DNA of 64,000 nt from the IMG/VR virus record IMGVR_UViG_3300042320_001961, positions 1-64,000 of that record; one strand, 5' to 3'. Positions within the stretch are counted from its first letter, which is position 1. Every line of letters begins with the position of its first letter. Source of the stretch: a virus. Of the stretch, positions 61,153 through 64,000 are shown piece by piece. A model generated the notes under the pieces. That model did not search any database. It was not told the origin of the DNA and saw only the letters and a list, made by a program, of their open reading frames with translations. Position numbers and translations under genes: made by a program.

Positions 61153-61161
61153 GCTTTCAAC
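61153..61161 (-). promoter_or_regulatory. GTTGAAAGC late-promoter-like element
   Basis: An exact 9-mer overlapping the TGA stop of the 61157 gene, 20 nt before the ATG of the leucine-rich-repeat gene. Confidence 0.65.
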
Positions 61162-64000
61162 TTTCTATATAATTCAAAGACACCTGCACTTGTCCCGGGG
61201 ATTCTGTCGACCTCGCCACAACAAACGTAGCGATGTTTGAATAAACACTGTTATACACACCTTCTCCGCCTACATAGAACACGTTTTTAAGGTCGATTTG
61301 AGTAGGTTTGTTGGCGGATACGTAATAAGTTGCAATGGGAGTACCGATTGATGGTTGGGTGAATGTACGTAATGGGTAGTCTGAGCCCGTGAACACGCCC
61401 GGGACTATAAAATTGCCGCACTTTCTCGGACTCGTATTGATCGATTTAAATGTAGTAAGACTTTGCTCTGAGGCGTCTAAGGTAGGGGCTGTGCCAGCCT
61501 GGGTATAGGCAGCCACCGCTTTCACCGCCCCGTCCTCCTCAGGGGGGTCAGACCACTCCCCGTGCTTATCAACTCCGTTGTCAGATATGGACAGGGACGA
61601 CCTGTGCGGAGTCAATGGGGATACCCTAATTCCTTCAGAAGTTTTTTGTCCTATCCATACCCCTCCGAGCTGGGCTCCTTGCCTACTTTGGATAAACACG
61701 CGGACAAATGGCAAATCGCCAGGAGCTATCTCCGAAGTTAATATCTCTACAACTCTAGACTTTTGGTCCATTCTTGCAATATAAATAATATTGTACGAGA
61801 CTTTAGCAAACCCTTCTTCTATGCCTTCTGGTAAAGATTCCCCAATAGGTATTAGGTATAGAACTACTCCGTCTAAATTTCTGGTAATACCCCCAGTGGT
61901 TTCTACGCTGACCTTATTGTCCCCTTGAGATATTGTGACGGTGTAATTCTTCGGTTCGAGATTGGGCCAAGGCGAGTTAGGATCTGACACAAAATAAGTG
62001 GTTATGTCTTCGTCTTCGTTATATTCAGATATAATAACTACTTGATCTCTGATCTCTTTCCCAGCCTTACAAAACAGCCCTCTGCATATTCCTCCTTCAG
62101 TCCCTGGAGCGGAGAAAACGAAATCAGGCTCGAGATTCATAAACCTTCCGGTGAAAAAGTCTTCTTCTTGTATTTCCAGGCCGAATGTATTATACCGCAC
62201 TTCTGAGCCTGTTTCTACATAAAGGCAGTTATCAGAGAAATCGCTTACAAAATCGTACGGCAATCCTTCGTAAAAGGTTTGGCCATCATACTCCACTGGG
62301 CCTTGCTCAATTCCCCAGTCCCCTGACGGTTCCAGAGCATAGATCGGACTTTGATCGTCTGATACATTAGGCCAGCAGAATCCAAATCGGATGGAGGCGA
62401 AATTCCCCGGATTAGGGCCAGGAGTTCGTCCCCCCGTCCAGTATATATAGAACTCGTTAGAATTTACGTCCACGGAAGACAACAGGACCTGATCTCTACG
62501 AAAATAGTCTATTTCAAGGTCGTATCCATGTTCGTTGGGGGATACGGGGGCGTAAGTAAATGGCAACTTGACCGTATCTATTGGCTCTGGCAGGGCCGAC
62601 CTGCTCGATAAATACCTATAACTTACCGGTCTTTTTAACCGCAACAAAGCTGAGTCTGTCGGGAAAGCTGTCTTGTCTACAAAAACCCCGAAAACATCAT
62701 TAGCCAATACTCGCAGATATTGCTGTCCTGTAACGTCCCAGTTACTTTGAACGGTAGGATCCCTAAATTGTCCTTGTGAAGCAGCGTTATATAACGCTAT
62801 GGCTGTGTGCGTACTTGAGTTGGACTGAGAGATTTCCAGCTCAGGTAAATTTAATTCGAATAACGGGTTTATAAAAAACTTTCCCTTCAGCCTTCTATTC
62901 TCCGGCAGTATTTGCCATCTATAACCCTCTTGGTGATTATAGGCATACTCTGGGCATCCGGACTGTCGAATAAATTTGATTTCACAGTCCGTTGTAGAAA
63001 AGATATTGATTTTTTCTGGAAAAATCTCCTTCTTATTGGGGATTTCATCCCCTTGCGAGTTGGTTATAAAGCTGCGCGATTTGAACCCGGTCAAAGTCGT
63101 CCAGTCCAACGGACTTATAGTGTTCTGGACTTCACTAGCATTAACGCTTAAAGACCGGGTACCAGACGAAATACTTTTAGGGGAGGTAGTTCCATCGTCA
63201 TACCCATCAATATAATAAGACGCACCGAACTTGTCGACAAACTGTTCTAGACGCACAGAACTCGAGTCTTGTATGTCTAGTTTGTAAGTGAAGAAAAAGA
63301 ACGGATCCCCTAGGCAAGGCTTTTTGAGTTGATTTTCAATTACTAGCGTATGTATAGTTACCCATCTGCACTCATCATTTCTCACTGGCACATAGGCATA
63401 AAACCTCGCGCCAATAGCGCCGTACCAGCCAAACTCGATCTTGAACATGGTTACAGCGTCTGGGTCGAGAATATAACCGGTTTGACCTTCGCCGTTAAGA
63501 GGGTCCCCGTTCATTATGTTCTGCCCGATAGTAGTTTCGTATTGCACTTGCCCGTCCACTATCACCTCTTTGGTATTTTCCCCATATCGCGCATCACTTA
63601 AAAATACCGTCTCATCCAGAGGGACAACTGACCGCCGTATAATCGAGAAATTACCCCCGTTGGTGAGACGGAACATATAAGAGTCGGTGAAATTTTCAAT
63701 CCCGAACTCGAGGGTAGTTCCTGGGCCTGCCCCAATTTCACTTAACTTGACCCCGTATGTAAATCCACTTATTCTGCCTGGCTGATACCTAAAAGCTCGC
63801 GTCGATTTGAGCAGTATCCCCGTGTTGATACCGCGTGCGCCCCCTATCCTGTTGCCGTTGACCGGCAAATCTGTACTCGCTGCTATTGGCCAAGAGGGAG
63901 TAAAAGCCTGGGGATTGTCAGTTATAATAACATAAGGCAGTTTTAATTCTTTTTCAATGTCTGTTACTGTATCTTCTGATTCGTGAACAGTAAACTCCCA
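61157..64000 (-). CDS. large virion-type protein, 5' end cut off
   Basis: An open frame of more than 940 codons with its stop at 61157-61159. A TTG at 63866-63868 could look like a start, but the frame stays open to the window end ('WEFTVHESEDTVTDIEKELK', 'YVIITDNPQAFTPSWPI' and on), so the true start is outside. The visible part is beta-rich, with Ser, Asn and Tyr-rich stretches like its neighbours. No family recognised; probably a tail or fibre component. Confidence 0.75.
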   Translation of the reverse strand, partial: WEFTVHESEDTVTDIEKELKLPYVIITDNPQAFTPSWPIAASTDLPVNGNRIGGARGINTGILLKSTRAFRYQPGRISGFTYGVKLSEIGAGPGTTLEFGIENFTDSYMFRLTNGGNFSIIRRSVVPLDETVFLSDARYGENTKEVIVDGQVQYETTIGQNIMNGDPLNGEGQTGYILDPDAVTMFKIEFGWYGAIGARFYAYVPVRNDECRWVTIHTLVIENQLKKPCLGDPFFFFTYKLDIQDSSSVRLEQFVDKFGASYYIDGYDDGTTSPKSISSGTRSLSVNASEVQNTISPLDWTTLTGFKSRSFITNSQGDEIPNKKEIFPEKINIFSTTDCEIKFIRQSGCPEYAYNHQEGYRWQILPENRRLKGKFFINPLFELNLPELEISQSNSSTHTAIALYNAASQGQFRDPTVQSNWDVTGQQYLRVLANDVFGVFVDKTAFPTDSALLRLKRPVSYRYLSSRSALPEPIDTVKLPFTYAPVSPNEHGYDLEIDYFRRDQVLLSSVDVNSNEFYIYWTGGRTPGPNPGNFASIRFGFCWPNVSDDQSPIYALEPSGDWGIEQGPVEYDGQTFYEGLPYDFVSDFSDNCLYVETGSEVRYNTFGLEIQEEDFFTGRFMNLEPDFVFSAPGTEGGICRGLFCKAGKEIRDQVVIISEYNEDEDITTYFVSDPNSPWPNLEPKNYTVTISQGDNKVSVETTGGITRNLDGVVLYLIPIGESLPEGIEEGFAKVSYNIIYIARMDQKSRVVEILTSEIAPGDLPFVRVFIQSRQGAQLGGVWIGQKTSEGIRVSPLTPHRSSLSISDNGVDKHGEWSDPPEEDGAVKAVAAYTQAGTAPTLDASEQSLTTFKSINTSPRKCGNFIVPGVFTGSDYPLRTFTQPSIGTPIATYYVSANKPTQIDLKNVFYVGGEGVYNSVYSNIATFVVARSTESPGQVQVSLNYIES

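Noticed and set aside
63866-63868. TTG as the start of the last gene
   Set aside because: The frame continues open with protein-like sequence to the window end, so the gene is simply truncated.
1-64000. tRNA genes, integrase, transposase, photosynthesis genes
   Set aside because: None was recognised on either strand; small tRNAs cannot be fully excluded without a dedicated search.

Overview
The window looks like part of the genome of a large lytic bacteriophage with a contractile tail (a myovirus), most probably infecting a cyanobacterium. The tail type follows from a T4 gp25-like wedge protein, a baseplate-J/gp6-like protein, a LysM/gp53-like protein, a gp5-like OB-fold hub protein, a contractile-injection-system-type tube/baseplate protein, a tape measure and a large terminase. 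The host guess rests on the gene mix (hsp20, phoH, nrdA/nrdB and an HNH protein of a kind common in cyanobacteria) and is an inference. No capsid, portal, sheath or DNA polymerase gene, no tRNA and no integrase is visible. Coding density is very high: no stretch over 300 bases lacks a gene.

Layout. 1-2561 (minus): a VWA-type metallopeptidase-like protein (cut by the window edge), a MoxR-type AAA+ ATPase and a small heat-shock protein. 2665-4312 (minus): a two-enzyme endolysin (GH24 lysozyme plus C39-like cysteine peptidase) and a small membrane protein, behind a host-like promoter. 4342-8499 (minus): small and low-complexity, probably virion-associated proteins, then gp25. 8496-13665 (minus): tape measure and tube/baseplate protein. 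13704-17815 (minus): replication cassette of an AEP-type primase, a 27-residue membrane microprotein, an SF3-type helicase and a FEN-like 5'-3' exonuclease. 17843-19796: a GIY-YIG homing endonuclease and small late genes. 19821-26495 (minus): nucleotide-metabolism operon read from nrdB through two tiny genes, a NUMOD4-HNH endonuclease, nrdA (with an intein and an embedded glutaredoxin), an unknown gene, dut, a zinc-ribbon gene and an HNH gene. 26522-35110 (minus): a small late gene, an unknown 320-residue protein with its own terminator, and a 2052-residue fibre/baseplate protein. 35176-45861 (plus): baseplate, terminase, thioredoxin-like protein, sigma factor and an HNH-like nuclease. 45834-51248 (minus): a giant tail hub with three wall-hydrolase domains plus small structural proteins. 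51315-52766 (plus): a nucleotide kinase-like protein and phoH. 52732-64000: large virion proteins, including one with a PA14-like domain and one with leucine-rich repeats; the last gene runs off the window end.

Two patterns cut across the annotation. First, the 9-mer GTTGAAAGC occurs at least 13 times exactly and twice as GTTGAAGGC. It is always oriented with the gene that follows and, in 14 of 15 cases, ends 20-27 nt before a start codon. It precedes virion or late-type genes, often overlaps the stop codon of the gene before, and appears as divergent pairs in two divergent intergenic spaces. It looks like a -10-only late promoter, possibly served by the phage sigma factor encoded at 44430. 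Second, six otherwise different small proteins carry a short P-x-G-W motif very near one end; five of the six lie in units headed by the GTTGAAAGC element. One is a homing-type HNH endonuclease. This may be a docking or packaging tag.
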